From Shouchella clausii (GTDB lineage Bacteria; Bacillota; Bacilli; Bacillales; Bacillaceae_D): DNA of 64,000 nucleotides. The position numbers were made by a program, and so were the translations under genes. Below, piece after piece: positions 17,701 through 26,554 of the stretch (position 1 is the first letter of the stretch; every line of letters starts with the position of its first letter). The DNA lies in NCBI RefSeq assembly GCF_001598215.1, contig NZ_BCXJ01000008.1:19386-83385 (forward strand), read 5' to 3'. The notes below the pieces were generated by a model. It made no database searches. It saw nothing but the letters and a program-made list of their open reading frames with translations, and was not told the origin of the DNA.

Positions 17701-18249
17701 ATCAACAATTCCTCCGCGCACACTAAATTCCCCAGGTGCTGACACCATATCAGACCTGCGGTAACCCATTGTGACGAAATTTTTTATAAATTCTTCCAAA
17801 TCGCCAATGTCGTCACCTGTTTTCAACGGGAGCTGGCTGCTTTGCCATAAAGCCTTTGGCGGCAATAAGCGGCGAATGCCAGCAAGCGGAGCGACGACAA
17901 TGCCCTTAAAATCTTGTACTAGCGCATTAAGCAAATCCAAGCGCTGCACTTTCATTTCCGGGCTTGCGACGGCAATTTCTGCTGAGATGAGCTCATTCAC
18001 AGGATAAAGATAAACCGTGTCCTCATCTAATAATTCAACAAGATCCTCATATATTTTTTGGGCTTGGTATAAATTATGGGTAACCACGAGTTGACTTCTT
18101 CCTGTTTCCCTGAATAACGCAGCGCTTACAACCGTGCGAGCGGAACCGGTCAAGCCAGTAAGAAGTTGCTCATTCATTTCATTTTCAATACCCTTTGCAA
18201 CAGCGCGCACTTCTTTTACGCTGCCCACCAATTGCTGCAATCCTAACAT
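14707..18249 (-). CDS. mfd: Transcription-repair coupling factor Mfd
   Basis: 1180 residues, the normal length. The UvrB-like N-terminal domain (residues 1-350) is followed by the RNA-polymerase interaction domain (YSELAVGDLVVHTNHGVGKY). The RecG-type translocase motifs are Walker A LLCGDVGYGKTEVAIRA near residue 650, DEEQRFGV, TATPIPRT and RGRVGRS, with a C-terminal TRCF domain. Mfd removes RNA polymerase stalled at DNA lesions and recruits UvrA. It lies between fin and spoVT as in B. subtilis. Confidence 0.98.
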   Translation of the reverse strand: MLGLQQLVGSVKEVRAVAKGIENEMNEQLLTGLTGSARTVVSAALFRETGRSQLVVTHNLYQAQKIYEDLVELLDEDTVYLYPVNELISAEIAVASPEMKVQRLDLLNALVQDFKGIVVAPLAGIRRLLPPKALWQSSQLPLKTGDDIGDLEEFIKNFVTMGYRRSDMVSAPGEFSVRGGIVDLYPLTKEHPLRIELFDTEVDSMRYFSLETQRSEGMIDEVTIGPAQEVLLHHQHYSHGAKLLEEKYEATLKKVASKQTRDKLQEHIPFEIAQLKQSATFEGMYKYMSLYYETPQSLLSYMPENAFVWVDEMNRVKEMAEHLQKEEAEWHTAMLEQGSIVHGTQLSLDALARLQQAPQPVLYTSLFQKQVPSTKPEQIINLSCKSMQNFHGQMDLLTSEVNRWLSNDYTVLFIAGTEDRANRLALNLEDEKIDAHLIEAITDLTPGKVQIYTGHLHTGFELSEQKLVVVTEEEVFSKRAKRPKRRQKLSNAERIKSYSELAVGDLVVHTNHGVGKYLGVETLEINGVHKDYLNLRYAGNDKLYVPVEQIDQVQKYVGTEEKDPKIYALGGSDWKKVKKKVQSSVEDIADDLIKLYAEREASVGHRFSPDGPEQAEFESSFPYQETEDQLRAIKEIKEDMEKQRPMDRLLCGDVGYGKTEVAIRAVFKAIMDGKQVAILVPTTILAQQHFETISERFSDFPITVGVLSRFRSRKEQNEVLKGLKAGSVDLVVGTHRLLSKDVQFKDLGLLIVDEEQRFGVTHKEKIKRMKANIDVLTLTATPIPRTLHMSMLGVRDLSVIETPPENRFPVQTYVVEFNPAIVREAIERELSRGGQVYVLYNRVEDIERMTEQISTLVPDARVSYAHGQMNERELESIILDFLEGESDVLVTTTIIETGVDIPNVNTLIVCNADKMGLSQLYQIRGRVGRSNRVAYSYFTYQPDKVLTEVAEKRLQAIKEFTELGSGFKIAMRDLTIRGAGNLLGSQQHGFIDSVGFDLYSQMLKEAIEERKGEKPKEPPFKAELNVNIDAYIPERYIPDAKQKIEMYKRFKGVETLEEIADLQDELVDRFGEYPKQVAYLFEMTKIKLIADQEKVEKITEGKDAVTILLTEETTSRIHVATLVDAAQKIGRDVSIGSQGNQIKLVIKTKQLSDETLLAYIIELLEALIRADKSKKAMSAS

Positions 18250-18453
18250 CTTTTATATCCCCCTGAATTTCTTCTCTTCGCGTATTCACATAAGCGGAAA
18301 AACAAGTCGAGACGCGTTAAAGAAACCCCGAGCGCCGTACGTATTTTTACGGATACATACTCGACTTTTTAACGATAACTCCTTAAAGGAACTTGCTTAT
18401 TGCTACTCATTGACAGCGCGGAATATGCCAATGCATCTTATGAACGGAAAAAT

Positions 18454-18479
18454 GCTTTGGTTAAAAAGCTGACCAAAGC
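18454..18479 (-). terminator. Terminator of fin
   Basis: A perfect 8-bp stem GCTTTGGT/ACCAAAGC on the minus strand followed by ATTTTT, 42 bases after the fin stop. The remaining 200 bases up to mfd hold another inverted repeat (AAGTCGAG at 18303, CTCGACTT at 18359) of unknown role. Confidence 0.8.
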
Positions 18480-18520
18480 GTTGTTTTTTTTGTTCTTTCT
18501 ATAAACGAAGCCGCCTCTTT

Positions 18521-18748
18521 TCAATGGATGAAATACGGGTAACTATACAGCTGAGGGTTATCGCTCAACGCGGTATAGCAATCTTCACATATGGCCTTCA
18601 CATGTATATCACCATTCTCGTAGTAAGTCAATAGTTCGTCTTTTTCCATTTCATTCAATTCATGAAAACCTAAGTCAACTTCCGTTGCGTTTTCAAACAC
18701 AACACCGATCGTCTGTCCACAATGACGGCAGCCATAGTATACAGCCAT
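18521..18748 (-). CDS. fin: Anti-sigma-F factor Fin
   Basis: 75 residues with two cysteine pairs, YYGCRHCGQTIG near the N-terminus and AICEDCYTAL near the C-terminus, as in B. subtilis Fin (YabK), plus the conserved LGFHELNEMEKDELLTYYENGD. Fin binds sigma-F in the forespore and helps the switch to sigma-G. Located between pth and mfd as expected. Confidence 0.93.
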   Translation of the reverse strand: MAVYYGCRHCGQTIGVVFENATEVDLGFHELNEMEKDELLTYYENGDIHVKAICEDCYTALSDNPQLYSYPYFIH

Positions 18749-18914
18749 TTTTCCACCTCTTTTTCACACGTGATTTCCATAGTATGGACAAAAAAAAGGG
18801 GAAATATCCGAATTCTAGTAGCTGCCATCCGCTTGAGCCTTCAACATGGCTAAAGCCATGGAATCGCTCGTTCACCCATCCATGGAACGGCCAGTTATCG
18901 TTATCAAAATCAAC

Positions 18915-19472
18915 TCAGTTAAACGTATTCATCACTTCAAGAAAAGGTTTTTCTAACCACGCCTCAATCGCCTTTGCCGATTTTTCGGCTGCTTCATTTA
19001 TAAGAGGCAATTCCTCTTTGCGATACGTATCGAGGACATAATTGACAACAGGCTCACCATGTGCCGGCCTGCCTATTCCAACACGAATACGGTTAAACTC
19101 CTCTGTTCCTAAATGAGCAATCAGTGATTTAATGCCGTTGTGGCCGCCAGCGCTGCCTTTCTTTCGCAAGCGTATTTTCCCTACAGGCAAGTCGAGGTCA
19201 TCATAAATAACAACAAGCTCGTCGTTGCTAATATTAAAATAATCCATAAACGGGCGTACAGCTTCGCCTGATAAATTCATATACGTTAACGGCTTTAAAA
19301 GAACAACTTTTTCACTACCGATCCGCTTTTCTCCATAAATTGCTTTAAACTTTTGCTTGTCCAGGGGCAAGTCAAGTTCTTGTGCGCAACGGTCAATAAT
19401 GTCAAACCCAATATTATGCCGCGTGTGTTCATACTTTTTCCCAGGATTCCCTAGACCCACTACTAACTTCAT
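18915..19472 (-). CDS. pth: Peptidyl-tRNA hydrolase
   Basis: 185 residues. The catalytic core has VVGLGNPGKKYEHTRHNIGF (Asn and His of the active site), the LLKPLTYMNLSGEAV strand, YDDLDLPVGKIRLRKKGSAG and GGHNGIKSLI. Pth (SpoVC in B. subtilis) frees tRNAs from peptidyl-tRNA released by stalled ribosomes. It follows ctc with a 57-base gap. Confidence 0.97.
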   Translation of the reverse strand: MKLVVGLGNPGKKYEHTRHNIGFDIIDRCAQELDLPLDKQKFKAIYGEKRIGSEKVVLLKPLTYMNLSGEAVRPFMDYFNISNDELVVIYDDLDLPVGKIRLRKKGSAGGHNGIKSLIAHLGTEEFNRIRVGIGRPAHGEPVVNYVLDTYRKEELPLINEAAEKSAKAIEAWLEKPFLEVMNTFN

Positions 19473-19529
19473 TTGCTACTCCTTTACGAAAAAGGCATAA
19501 CTCACACGAGCCATACCTTTCCTTTACAC

Positions 19530-20186
19530 TTATTCTACACGTCCTGGCCGATCAAGGTTATCGTCATTACGTTCTCCTGTCGCTTCCACTGATTCTGCCG
19601 TCGTATTATCTTCCTCTGTTGCATCTAGGTCTTCAGCGACCGTCGGCGGCGTTACCGTAACAACGGTCTCATCGTCTTCATTGACAATCGTAACGGGCAC
19701 ATTGGCACGGATGTCAGAAACAGAAAGGCTATCGCCAATGTTCAGGCTTGAAATATCAACCGTTATTGTTTCAGGAATGTCAGCAGGAAGGCAATTGACC
19801 GTTATTTCATAAAGCAAATGGTTGACGATGCCACCTTCCTTCGCTCCCGGCGCATCTCCTTCTAAATGGACGGGAACATTCACATCCCGTTCTACATTCA
19901 TATCAACTTCAAAAAAATCAACGTGCATATACTGATTGTTAAGAGGATCAATTTGTACTTCTTGAACCATGACGTGATGTTTGCCGCCGTTCTCTAATTG
20001 AAGGTCAAACAAGCCATTTTGGCCAACATCGCGGAATGTCTTTAAAAAGGCGACAGCTTCTACAGATACAGGTGTGCTTTTAACCTTTTTGCCATATAAT
20101 ACGCCTGGGACATGCCCTTGATTACGGAGTTCTTTTGTTTGGTGTGCTTTTTGGTCTTTGCGTTCACGAGCATTCAATACGGTCAT
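19530..20186 (-). CDS. ctc: Ribosomal protein bL25, Ctc form (general stress)
   Basis: 218 residues. The L25/TL5 N-terminal domain (KDQKAHQTKELRNQGHVPGVLYG) is followed by the CTC beta domain and a long acidic tail (EEDNTTAESVEATGERNDD). Ctc binds 5S rRNA on the 50S subunit. A sigma-B-like promoter stands upstream, in line with the sigma-B control of ctc in B. subtilis. Confidence 0.95.
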   Translation of the reverse strand: MTVLNARERKDQKAHQTKELRNQGHVPGVLYGKKVKSTPVSVEAVAFLKTFRDVGQNGLFDLQLENGGKHHVMVQEVQIDPLNNQYMHVDFFEVDMNVERDVNVPVHLEGDAPGAKEGGIVNHLLYEITVNCLPADIPETITVDISSLNIGDSLSVSDIRANVPVTIVNEDDETVVTVTPPTVAEDLDATEEDNTTAESVEATGERNDDNLDRPGRVE

Positions 20187-20231
20187 GATCTTTCACCTCT
20201 ACTGTAAGATTTAACACAACTACTTACATGT

Positions 20232-20257
20232 GTTCCCTCATAGCTAGGTTTTCAAAC
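20232..20257 (-). promoter_or_regulatory. Sigma-B-type promoter of ctc
   Basis: On the minus strand GTTTGA (-35) and GGGAAC (-10) are separated by 14 bases, matching the GTTTAA-N12..14-GGGTAT sigma-B consensus. The -10 ends 46 bases before the ctc ATG. Confidence 0.6.
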
Positions 20258-20305
20258 AGACATGGATCGTTTTTTCCCGTGACCTTCCGACATCACCAGC
20301 TAACC

Positions 20306-21256
20306 TTAATCAAAAAGGGTTGACACCGACGCGTCTTCATGGACGCGGATAATCGCTTCAGCCATCAAGCCGGCAACAGAAAGTTGTGTAATGTTTTCCC
20401 CTTTTTGGCCTTCATTTAGTGCAATCGTATTAGTTACGACTAGCTCTTTTATTTTTGAATTGCTAATACGTTCGATAGCCGGTCCCGACAAAACAGGATG
20501 TGTACAGCACGCGTACACTTCTGTAGCCCCTTGCTCTACTAATGCATTCGCCGCAAGTGTAATTGTTCCTGCCGTATCAATAATATCGTCAATAATAATA
20601 GCTGTTTTCCCTTCAATATTGCCGACAATATTCATGACTTCTGAAACATTTGGTTTCGGGCGACGCTTATCAATAATTGCAATTGGTGCTTTTAAGCGGT
20701 CCGCCATTTTCCTCGCGCGTACAACACCGCCGTGGTCAGGCGATACAACAACAATATCATCAAGCTTTTTGCTCTCAAAGTAATCAGACAAGAGCGGAAC
20801 GCCCATTAGCTGGTCAACTGGAATGTCAAAAAACCCTTGGATTTGCGTAGCATGTAAATCAATGGTCAACACACGGGTTGCCCCTGCTGTTTCAAGTAAA
20901 TTGGCAACGAGTTTGGCGGTAATTGGCTCCCGCGCCCGCGCTTTCCTGTCTTGGCGCGCATAGCCGTAATAAGGGATCACGACATTTATCGTTCGTGCTG
21001 AAGCCCGTTTTACTGCGTCAATCATAATGAGAAGCTCCATTAAATGTTCGTTGGCTGGAGCTGATGTCGATTGAATCAAATAGACATCACAGCCACGGAT
21101 GCTTTCTTCAATGTTAATTTGCACTTCTCCGTCGCTAAATCGCATCACTGAGTTCTTTCCAAGTGAGACGCCGATGTGCCGGGCAATCTCTTCAGCCAAC
21201 CCTTTATTAGAATTGAGCGTAAACACCTTTAAGCTTGGATCGCTGTAATTTGCCAT
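20306..21256 (-). CDS. prs: Ribose-phosphate pyrophosphokinase
   Basis: 316 residues from an ATG at 21256 with GGAGGT 11 bases upstream. A 33-base longer frame lacks a ribosome site and would not match the family. The ATP-loop [19 protein letters not shown], the flexible [18 protein letters not shown] and the PRPP-binding [11 protein letters not shown] are intact. The enzyme makes PRPP from ribose-5-phosphate and ATP for purine, pyrimidine, His and Trp synthesis. It follows glmU as in B. subtilis. Confidence 0.97.
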   Translation of the reverse strand: MANYSDPSLKVFTLNSNKGLAEEIARHIGVSLGKNSVMRFSDGEVQINIEESIRGCDVYLIQSTSAPANEHLMELLIMIDAVKRASARTINVVIPYYGYARQDRKARAREPITAKLVANLLETAGATRVLTIDLHATQIQGFFDIPVDQLMGVPLLSDYFESKKLDDIVVVSPDHGGVVRARKMADRLKAPIAIIDKRRPKPNVSEVMNIVGNIEGKTAIIIDDIIDTAGTITLAANALVEQGATEVYACCTHPVLSGPAIERISNSKIKELVVTNTIALNEGQKGENITQLSVAGLMAEAIIRVHEDASVSTLFD

Positions 21257-21281
21257 TTCGTTGCTTGACCTCCAGTTGTTC

Positions 21282-22646
21282 TTATACATCTTTTTTCACG
21301 TAATTGTCCTTATTTACTTGCCTCGACCTTGCAATCGATAGTGCTTGGCTCGGAACATCATTCGTGATCGTTGAGCCGGCTGCAACAAATGCACGCTCGC
21401 CAATCTCTACAGGCGCAATCAAATTCGATCCTGAACCAACAAAAGCGCCGTCTTTAATAATTGTCTTATGTTTGTTTTTGCCATCATAATTGACAGTCAC
21501 GACGCCGCAGCCGACATTGACATCACTGCCTACTTCCGCATCGCCCACATAAGAGAGATGTGAAACTTTGCTTCCATTACCGACGCTTGCCTTTTTTAGC
21601 TCGACAAAATTGCCAACGCGTACATTTTCTCCAACATCTGAGCCAGGACGGATATGGGCAAATGGGCCAATCGATGAGCCGGCGGCCACCACGCTGTCGC
21701 TTATTACCGAACTGCACACGTGAACGCCTCTGCCAAGCGTTGCAGAAGCGATTTCTGTCCCTGATTCAATCACACAGTCTTCCCCAATAACAGACCGCCC
21801 TTTTATGGTCGTATTTGGGTAAAGGACCGTATCTTGACCAATCGATGCGTCTGCAGAAATATACGTTGTTTGCGGGTCAATAATCGTAACGCCTTGGCGC
21901 ATCCACTCTTCATTAATGCGCATGCGCATCGCAGCCTCTGCTTGTGAGAGAGCTACACGATCATTCACGCCCATCGTTTCCGCAAGCGTGTCTGTTTGGT
22001 AGGCAGAAATGGTTTCGCCCTTTTGCCGTAAAATGCCAATAACGTCAGGCAAATAATATTCCCCTTGTGCATTTTCATTTTTTACTTCTGCAAGAGCTTC
22101 AAACAATGCTTCATTGTCAAAACAGTACGTACCTGTATTCACTTCCGCAATCGCCAGCTCCTCCACAGAAGCATCTTTATGTTCAACAATTTTCTCCACT
22201 TGCCCATGGCTTCCGCGAATCACACGGCCATAGCCATTAGGATCTGGAGCGTGAGCCGTCAACACTGTTGCTTTGGCTCCGTTTGCTTCATGGGTATCCA
22301 TCAATTTCTTAATTGTGGCGGCTGTAATCAAAGGGGTGTCGCCGCACAGCACAACCGTTGTGCCCTTATGGCTTGCCAATAGATGCTCAGCACATTTAAC
22401 AGCATGGCCTGTACCAAGCTGTTCTGGTTGCATTACAAATTCAATTTTTTCAGTTAGTGTTTTTTTTACTTCCTCTGCTCCATGCCCCACAATAACCGCT
22501 GTTTTATCAAAAGCCAATTTGGAAACTTGATCGACTACATGTTCAACCATCGGTTTGCCACAGACAGGGTGTAGCACTTTATAAAGCTTTGACTTCATAC
22601 GCGTCCCTTGCCCTGCTGCTAAAATAACCGCAAATCGTCCGCTCAT
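21282..22646 (-). CDS. glmU: Bifunctional GlcNAc-1-P uridyltransferase / GlcN-1-P acetyltransferase
   Basis: 454 residues. The N-terminal pyrophosphorylase domain has [20 protein letters not shown] and [14 protein letters not shown]. The C-terminal left-handed beta-helix is made of hexapeptide repeats (residues 250-440), with the acetyl-CoA site around [20 protein letters not shown]. It makes UDP-GlcNAc for peptidoglycan and teichoic acids. Downstream prs starts 26 bases after the stop, so the two are one operon. Confidence 0.97.
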   Translation of the reverse strand: MSGRFAVILAAGQGTRMKSKLYKVLHPVCGKPMVEHVVDQVSKLAFDKTAVIVGHGAEEVKKTLTEKIEFVMQPEQLGTGHAVKCAEHLLASHKGTTVVLCGDTPLITAATIKKLMDTHEANGAKATVLTAHAPDPNGYGRVIRGSHGQVEKIVEHKDASVEELAIAEVNTGTYCFDNEALFEALAEVKNENAQGEYYLPDVIGILRQKGETISAYQTDTLAETMGVNDRVALSQAEAAMRMRINEEWMRQGVTIIDPQTTYISADASIGQDTVLYPNTTIKGRSVIGEDCVIESGTEIASATLGRGVHVCSSVISDSVVAAGSSIGPFAHIRPGSDVGENVRVGNFVELKKASVGNGSKVSHLSYVGDAEVGSDVNVGCGVVTVNYDGKNKHKTIIKDGAFVGSGSNLIAPVEIGERAFVAAGSTITNDVPSQALSIARSRQVNKDNYVKKDV

Positions 22647-22743
22647 TATGTCCCTCCAGCCAATCCTTTGTCATTAAAACTATACTTTAAAAAATGCGGT
22701 ATTTCAAGGCATTCCACCGCCTTTACACAGTTTAGGCAGTTGC

Positions 22744-22790
22744 AGTTGTAAAAAGCCAGCCTAGATTTTGCCGGCCGGCTTTTTACAACT
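22744..22790 (-). terminator. Terminator of spoVG
   Basis: A 14-bp perfect stem AGTTGTAAAAAGCC/GGCTTTTTACAACT with a 19-base GC-containing loop. It sits in the 334-base gap between spoVG and glmU. Between this hairpin and spoVG lies dispersed repeat copy C. Confidence 0.75.
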
Positions 22791-22870
22791 GTAACATCCA
22801 TTTTTGGCCATCCTCTTTTAGCAGATAGCTAAAAATGAAAACACTTACCATGTTCAGGAAGTTCGACGTT

Positions 22871-22956
22871 CTCAAACTGTAGACAAACGCCTCGCTTGCA
22901 TACTTTGGAAGCATGAAAACAAGCTATGTGCTAATTCGCACCTTTTAGCCTGAGTG
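22871..22956. repeat. Dispersed inverted-end repeat, copy C (diverged)
   Basis: The left end CTCAAACTGTAGACAAACGC is close to copy B (GAGACTGTAGACAAACGC). The right end CTTTTAGCCTGAGTGA is only partly related. It ends 25 bases before the spoVG stop, with the same orientation relative to the upstream gene as the other copies. Confidence 0.4.
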
Positions 22957-22980
22957 ATTTTGCCGACTCTTCCGACAACC

Positions 22981-23286
22981 TCAAGAAGCTCCTGCTTCCT
23001 CATAATTAGGAGCGTCTTCATATTCGCCGACACGCTCATACTCGTTTATAACGGCAATCTGGATCTTTTCTCTCGTTTTTGAGGAAATAGGATGGGCAAT
23101 ATCTCTAAATTCGCCGTCAGGCGTCCGCTTGCTTGGCATTGCGACAAAAAGCCCGTTGTTGCCATCTATTACGCGGATATCATGAACAACAAACTCATGG
23201 TCCATTGTAATCGATGCGATTGCACGCATGCGGCCTTCCGTATGGACACGGCGAAGTCTCACGTCAGTAATTTCCATGTTAGCCAC
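22981..23286 (-). CDS. spoVG: Stage V sporulation RNA/DNA-binding regulator SpoVG
   Basis: 101 residues, with start [19 protein letters not shown] (an extra Met-Ala-Asn precedes it) and [25 protein letters not shown], near-invariant in the family. SpoVG is an abundant nucleic-acid-binding regulator of septation and sporulation. A putative sigma-H promoter lies upstream. It is located between yabJ and glmU as in B. subtilis. Confidence 0.97.
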   Translation of the reverse strand: MANMEITDVRLRRVHTEGRMRAIASITMDHEFVVHDIRVIDGNNGLFVAMPSKRTPDGEFRDIAHPISSKTREKIQIAVINEYERVGEYEDAPNYEEAGAS

Positions 23287-23312
23287 CTCTCTTATTGTTG
23301 ATCTGTTTAAAC

Positions 23313-23339
23313 AATTCGCGGTAAAAAGAAAATTACCTT
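23313..23339 (-). promoter_or_regulatory. Candidate sigma-H promoter of spoVG
   Basis: On the minus strand AAGGTAATT and GCGAAT are spaced 12 bases apart, similar to the RnAGGAWWW-N11..12-RnnGAAT pattern of sigma-H promoters. The match is imperfect. spoVG of B. subtilis is the classic sigma-H gene. Confidence 0.45.
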
Positions 23340-23383
23340 CACCTATTTCAAATCTTTTTTGCTAAACTTTTTCACCAGCGAAA

Positions 23384-23414
23384 AAGCACCTTTCCCAGCA
23401 TGAGAAAGGTGCTT
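23384..23414 (-). terminator. Terminator of the ispE-purR-yabJ transcript
   Basis: An 11-bp stem AAGCACCTTTC/GAAAGGTGCTT followed on the minus strand by TTTTC, 62 bases beyond the yabJ stop. Confidence 0.85.
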
Positions 23415-23475
23415 CAGTCGACTTTGACGACAACCGTACTCAGACGATCATCCAGAGTAGTAGAAGATCAGTGTT

Positions 23476-23847
23476 TTAAATGGTTGCAATGACTTCCACT
23501 TCAATAAGTACATCTTTAGGCAGCCGCGCTACTTCCACACATGACCTTGCCGGCTTATGTTCACGGAAATAGCTGCCGTACACTTCATTAATACGCGGGA
23601 AATCGTTCATATCTTTGATGAAAACGGTCGCCTTTACCACTTTTTCAAGTGATGAACCGGCTTCTTCCAATACCGCCTTTACGTTTGCAAACACTTGATG
23701 GGTTTGCTCTTCTACTCCACCTGTAACCAGTTCCCCAGCAGGAGTAAGTGGAATTTGCCCAGATGAAAAGAAGAGATTTCCTACAATAATTCCTTGTGAA
23801 TAAGGGCCGATTGCTGCCGGCGCTTCATTGGTATGCACGACTTTCAT
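23476..23847 (-). CDS. yabJ: RidA/YjgF-family enamine/imine deaminase (YabJ)
   Basis: 123 residues. Family signatures are [23 protein letters not shown], the catalytic-cavity Arg in [20 protein letters not shown], and Glu near the C-terminus. RidA hydrolyses reactive enamine/imine intermediates such as 2-aminoacrylate. It starts 14 bases after purR and is cotranscribed with it, as in B. subtilis. Confidence 0.96.
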   Translation of the reverse strand: MKVVHTNEAPAAIGPYSQGIIVGNLFFSSGQIPLTPAGELVTGGVEEQTHQVFANVKAVLEEAGSSLEKVVKATVFIKDMNDFPRINEVYGSYFREHKPARSCVEVARLPKDVLIEVEVIATI

Positions 23848-23860
23848 AAAGCAGCCTCCT

Positions 23861-24694
23861 TTAAGATGTTTCTAATTTGGTTAGAATGTTTCCTTCTGTA
23901 ACATCGATCACTTTTTCACGAACATTGACGTTCGTTAATTTTGTCAAAGACAAATAATCATCAACAAGCCTTTCCGACACTTCCGCCGACTCGACCAATA
24001 CGCCAATGCCAACTAAATCGGCTTCAAACTCTTCGAGCAAATCGACCATTCCTCGAAGTGTACCGCCTGCTTTCATAAAATCATCAACGATGAATACGTT
24101 TGATCCTGGCGCCAAGCTTCTTCGTGCGAGCGTCATTGTCTGGATTCGGTCAGAAGATCCAGAAGCATAATTAATGCTGACCATTGAACCTTCTGTAATG
24201 CGGTGATCCCTTCTTACAATGCTAACGGGAACCCCTAAATAATGGCCGACAGCATAAGCAAGGGGGATGCCTTTCGTTGCTACTGTCATAACCGCATCAA
24301 TTTCCTTATCGGCAAGCACTGCTGCAAACAAGCGGCCCACTTTGTGCATTAACTTTGGATTGCCTAACAAGTCCATCATATACAGGTAACCGCCTGGCAA
24401 AATCCGTTCTTGTTTGTTTAACGCCTGTACCAATTCGCCAATTAATTGCTCTGCTTCTTTTTTGTTCATTTTTGGCATAAACTTTACGCCGCCGCTTGCC
24501 CCTGGTATCGTCACTAACGCACCGTAGCCTTCTTCTTCAAACATGTCTTTAATAATGACCAAGTCTTCACTAATAGAGGATTTAGCCGCTTGATAACGTT
24601 CAGAAAAATGGGTTAGTGATACGATTTCATGGGGATGTTGCAGCAAAAAATGAGTCATATCTACAAGGCGCCCACTGCGCTTCAACTTTTTCAT
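23861..24694 (-). CDS. purR: Purine operon repressor PurR
   Basis: 277 residues. An N-terminal winged helix ([20 protein letters not shown]...[15 protein letters not shown]) is joined to a PRT-fold effector domain with the PRPP-binding motif [21 protein letters not shown] releases PurR from purine biosynthesis operators. The gene order ispE-purR-yabJ is conserved. Confidence 0.96.
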   Translation of the reverse strand: MKKLKRSGRLVDMTHFLLQHPHEIVSLTHFSERYQAAKSSISEDLVIIKDMFEEEGYGALVTIPGASGGVKFMPKMNKKEAEQLIGELVQALNKQERILPGGYLYMMDLLGNPKLMHKVGRLFAAVLADKEIDAVMTVATKGIPLAYAVGHYLGVPVSIVRRDHRITEGSMVSINYASGSSDRIQTMTLARRSLAPGSNVFIVDDFMKAGGTLRGMVDLLEEFEADLVGIGVLVESAEVSERLVDDYLSLTKLTNVNVREKVIDVTEGNILTKLETS

Positions 24695-24725
24695 AATCCC
24701 TCCGCACTCATAACCGAATATTTAT

Positions 24726-25619
24726 TTATAACATACCATTTTCATCCGTATTTGGACAAGTGTCGCTTGTACGAATCAGTCGCACTGCGTACACTTCATC
24801 ACAAAAGCCACGAAGGCCGTTATAAATCCGGTTAACCCGCGACTCCTTTTCGACAATGCCAAAAACAGTCGGACCGCTTCCACTCATTAGTACACCGTTA
24901 GCGCCAAAGCGTTTCATTTGCTCTTTAATATGGGCGACCTCCGGATAAAGCCGTAGCGTCACATCTTCCAATGTATTATGGAGCAACGCACAAATGGATG
25001 CAGCATCTTGGCGCTCAAGAGCCGCAATCATCTCTGCTGTTTTTGCATGCCTTGCCTCGCTTAACTTTAGGCCATTATAAACGTCCGCCGTTGACAGGCC
25101 AATTGGTGGCTTTGCCAAAATTACCCATAAGGGCGGGGGGGAAGCAATCGGCTTAATTTGCTCTCCTCTTCCTGTCGCTAGCGCCGTGCCGCCGTACACA
25201 CAAAAAGAAACGTCAGAACCAATCTCAGCGCCTAGCGTTGCCAGTTCATCCACTGAGAGGCCGAGTTTCCAAAGCTCATTTAAGCCCTTTAACGTTGCGG
25301 CTGCATCGCTGCTGCCGCCAGCCAGGCCCGCTGCTACCGGTATCCGTTTCGTAATGTAAATGTGTACGCCTTCTTTAACATTGTACCGTTTTTTTAACAA
25401 CGATGCCGCTTGGTAAGCAAAGTTCCGCTCATCACTCGGGACAAACCCTTCAGAAACGTCTATCGATATGCCTCCATCAGCCCGGAGTGATAAATCGACT
25501 CGGTCAGCTAAGTCCACCATTGTCATGATCATTTCAACTTCATGATAACCATCTTCCCGTTTCCTTATCACATCAAGGGACAAATTGATCTTTGCAGGCG
25601 CTTTAATTGAATACTTCAC
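24726..25619 (-). CDS. ispE: 4-diphosphocytidyl-2-C-methyl-D-erythritol kinase
   Basis: 297 residues from a GTG at 25619 (AAGGTGACGAT upstream). GHMP kinase motifs are [22 protein letters not shown], the ATP loop [17 protein letters not shown], and the C-terminal [15 protein letters not shown]. It catalyses the ATP-dependent step of the MEP isoprenoid pathway. It lies directly upstream of purR. Confidence 0.96.
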   Translation of the reverse strand: MKYSIKAPAKINLSLDVIRKREDGYHEVEMIMTMVDLADRVDLSLRADGGISIDVSEGFVPSDERNFAYQAASLLKKRYNVKEGVHIYITKRIPVAAGLAGGSSDAAATLKGLNELWKLGLSVDELATLGAEIGSDVSFCVYGGTALATGRGEQIKPIASPPPLWVILAKPPIGLSTADVYNGLKLSEARHAKTAEMIAALERQDAASICALLHNTLEDVTLRLYPEVAHIKEQMKRFGANGVLMSGSGPTVFGIVEKESRVNRIYNGLRGFCDEVYAVRLIRTSDTCPNTDENGML

Positions 25620-25754
25620 ATCGTCACCTTCTATACTCGCATATGCTTTCGTTATTTTATCACTTGTCCGTGCAACATACCACCTTTTCTATCCTGCCAG
25701 CTCTAGCAACAGAGAAACACCTCTGTATGCCCTATTTCGTTCACAGATATAAAC

Positions 25755-25784
25755 AAGCCTGTTGCGCGGCTGCGCAACAGGCTT
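25755..25784 (-). terminator. Terminator of sspF
   Basis: A perfect 13-bp stem AAGCCTGTTGCGC/GCGCAACAGGCTT with a 4-base loop, 8 bases after the sspF stop and followed on the minus strand by TGTTTAT. The U-run is weak but the stem is very stable. Confidence 0.7.
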
Positions 25785-25791
25785 CAAACCA

Positions 25792-25968
25792 TTACTGTCC
25801 ATTTTGCAAGTTTCGTTCGGCAATTTCGATCGCACGTTTCACCATGTTCCCTGCGTCTCTTGTCGTAATGCCGCCCCAGCCTTCTTTTTGGACCGTATCA
25901 TAAAAACCAAGCTCTTTTGCAAGTTCTTCTTTTAAGCGATCTGACATAATGCCTCGTCTTCTCCCCAT
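25792..25968 (-). CDS. sspF: Alpha/beta-type small acid-soluble spore protein SspF
   Basis: 58 residues, [20 protein letters not shown] at the start and [20 protein letters not shown] near the end, closely matching SspF of B. subtilis. AGGAGCGGG precedes the ATG. Such proteins coat and protect spore DNA and are cleaved by GPR on germination. It lies between veg and ispE as expected and is short enough to be missed by length-based gene calling. Confidence 0.95.
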   Translation of the reverse strand: MGRRRGIMSDRLKEELAKELGFYDTVQKEGWGGITTRDAGNMVKRAIEIAERNLQNGQ

Positions 25969-26039
25969 TTTAAACCCGCTCCTTTTGCTTGTTGCTGGTT
26001 AGCCCAGCACCCTTAGTATGAGCAAATGGACAAAAAAAA

Positions 26040-26066
26040 GACTTTCTTTTTGCTGGAAAGAAAGTC
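26040..26066 (-). terminator. Terminator of veg
   Basis: A perfect 10-bp stem GACTTTCTTT/AAAGAAAGTC on the minus strand followed by a run of eight T, 20 bases after the veg stop. Confidence 0.93.
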
Positions 26067-26086
26067 ACTGAGGCAAACGCCTATTC

Positions 26087-26350
26087 CTATATAATTGTTG
26101 CTTTTTGGCCGTTTTCTCCTGACAAAAACAGTTCAACTGTTTCAGTGAGCACATCCGCATAGCTGTAAGAGACGCGTTCCACCGAGTTTTGGTCTTCATC
26201 CAATTTAACAATAAACACGGCAGGATATGTCTCCTCAATCATGCCTGACTGCTCTGAAGAGCGTCTGCGTCCGCCATTTGCCTTAATGGTAATACGCTTG
26301 CCAACATTTTTGTCTAGTGCCCGTTTAATGTCAATTATTGTGTTTGCCAT
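26087..26350 (-). CDS. veg: Veg protein (biofilm-associated small regulator)
   Basis: 87 residues from an ATG at 26350; an open frame extends 93 bases upstream without a ribosome site. [20 protein letters not shown] and [20 protein letters not shown], with [15 protein letters not shown] at the end, match Veg. In B. subtilis Veg stimulates biofilm matrix genes by inhibiting SinR. The upstream gene yabG has its own terminator. Confidence 0.95.
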   Translation of the reverse strand: MANTIIDIKRALDKNVGKRITIKANGGRRRSSEQSGMIEETYPAVFIVKLDEDQNSVERVSYSYADVLTETVELFLSGENGQKATII

Positions 26351-26529
26351 ACTCACAACCACCTCGCTCTTCATAGTATATAACGCAATTACAAAAAAGT
26401 CAAATTTTAAATTATAACAACCAGTAAACCTGTTTGTCAACAACTATCTTTGTCAACTTTTGTTGTTTGTAGGATATACTAAAAACGCTTCCTTTATGTA
26501 TGCTAATAAATGTCAATGACAGCCAAAAA

Positions 26530-26554
26530 AACGCCTCAGTCGGTTTGAGGCGTT
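26530..26554 (-). terminator. Terminator overlapping the yabG 3' end
   Basis: AACGCCTCA/TGAGGCGTT stem followed by TTTTTT on the minus strand. The 5' arm lies inside the last codons of yabG, and the stop codon is within the hairpin. Confidence 0.85.
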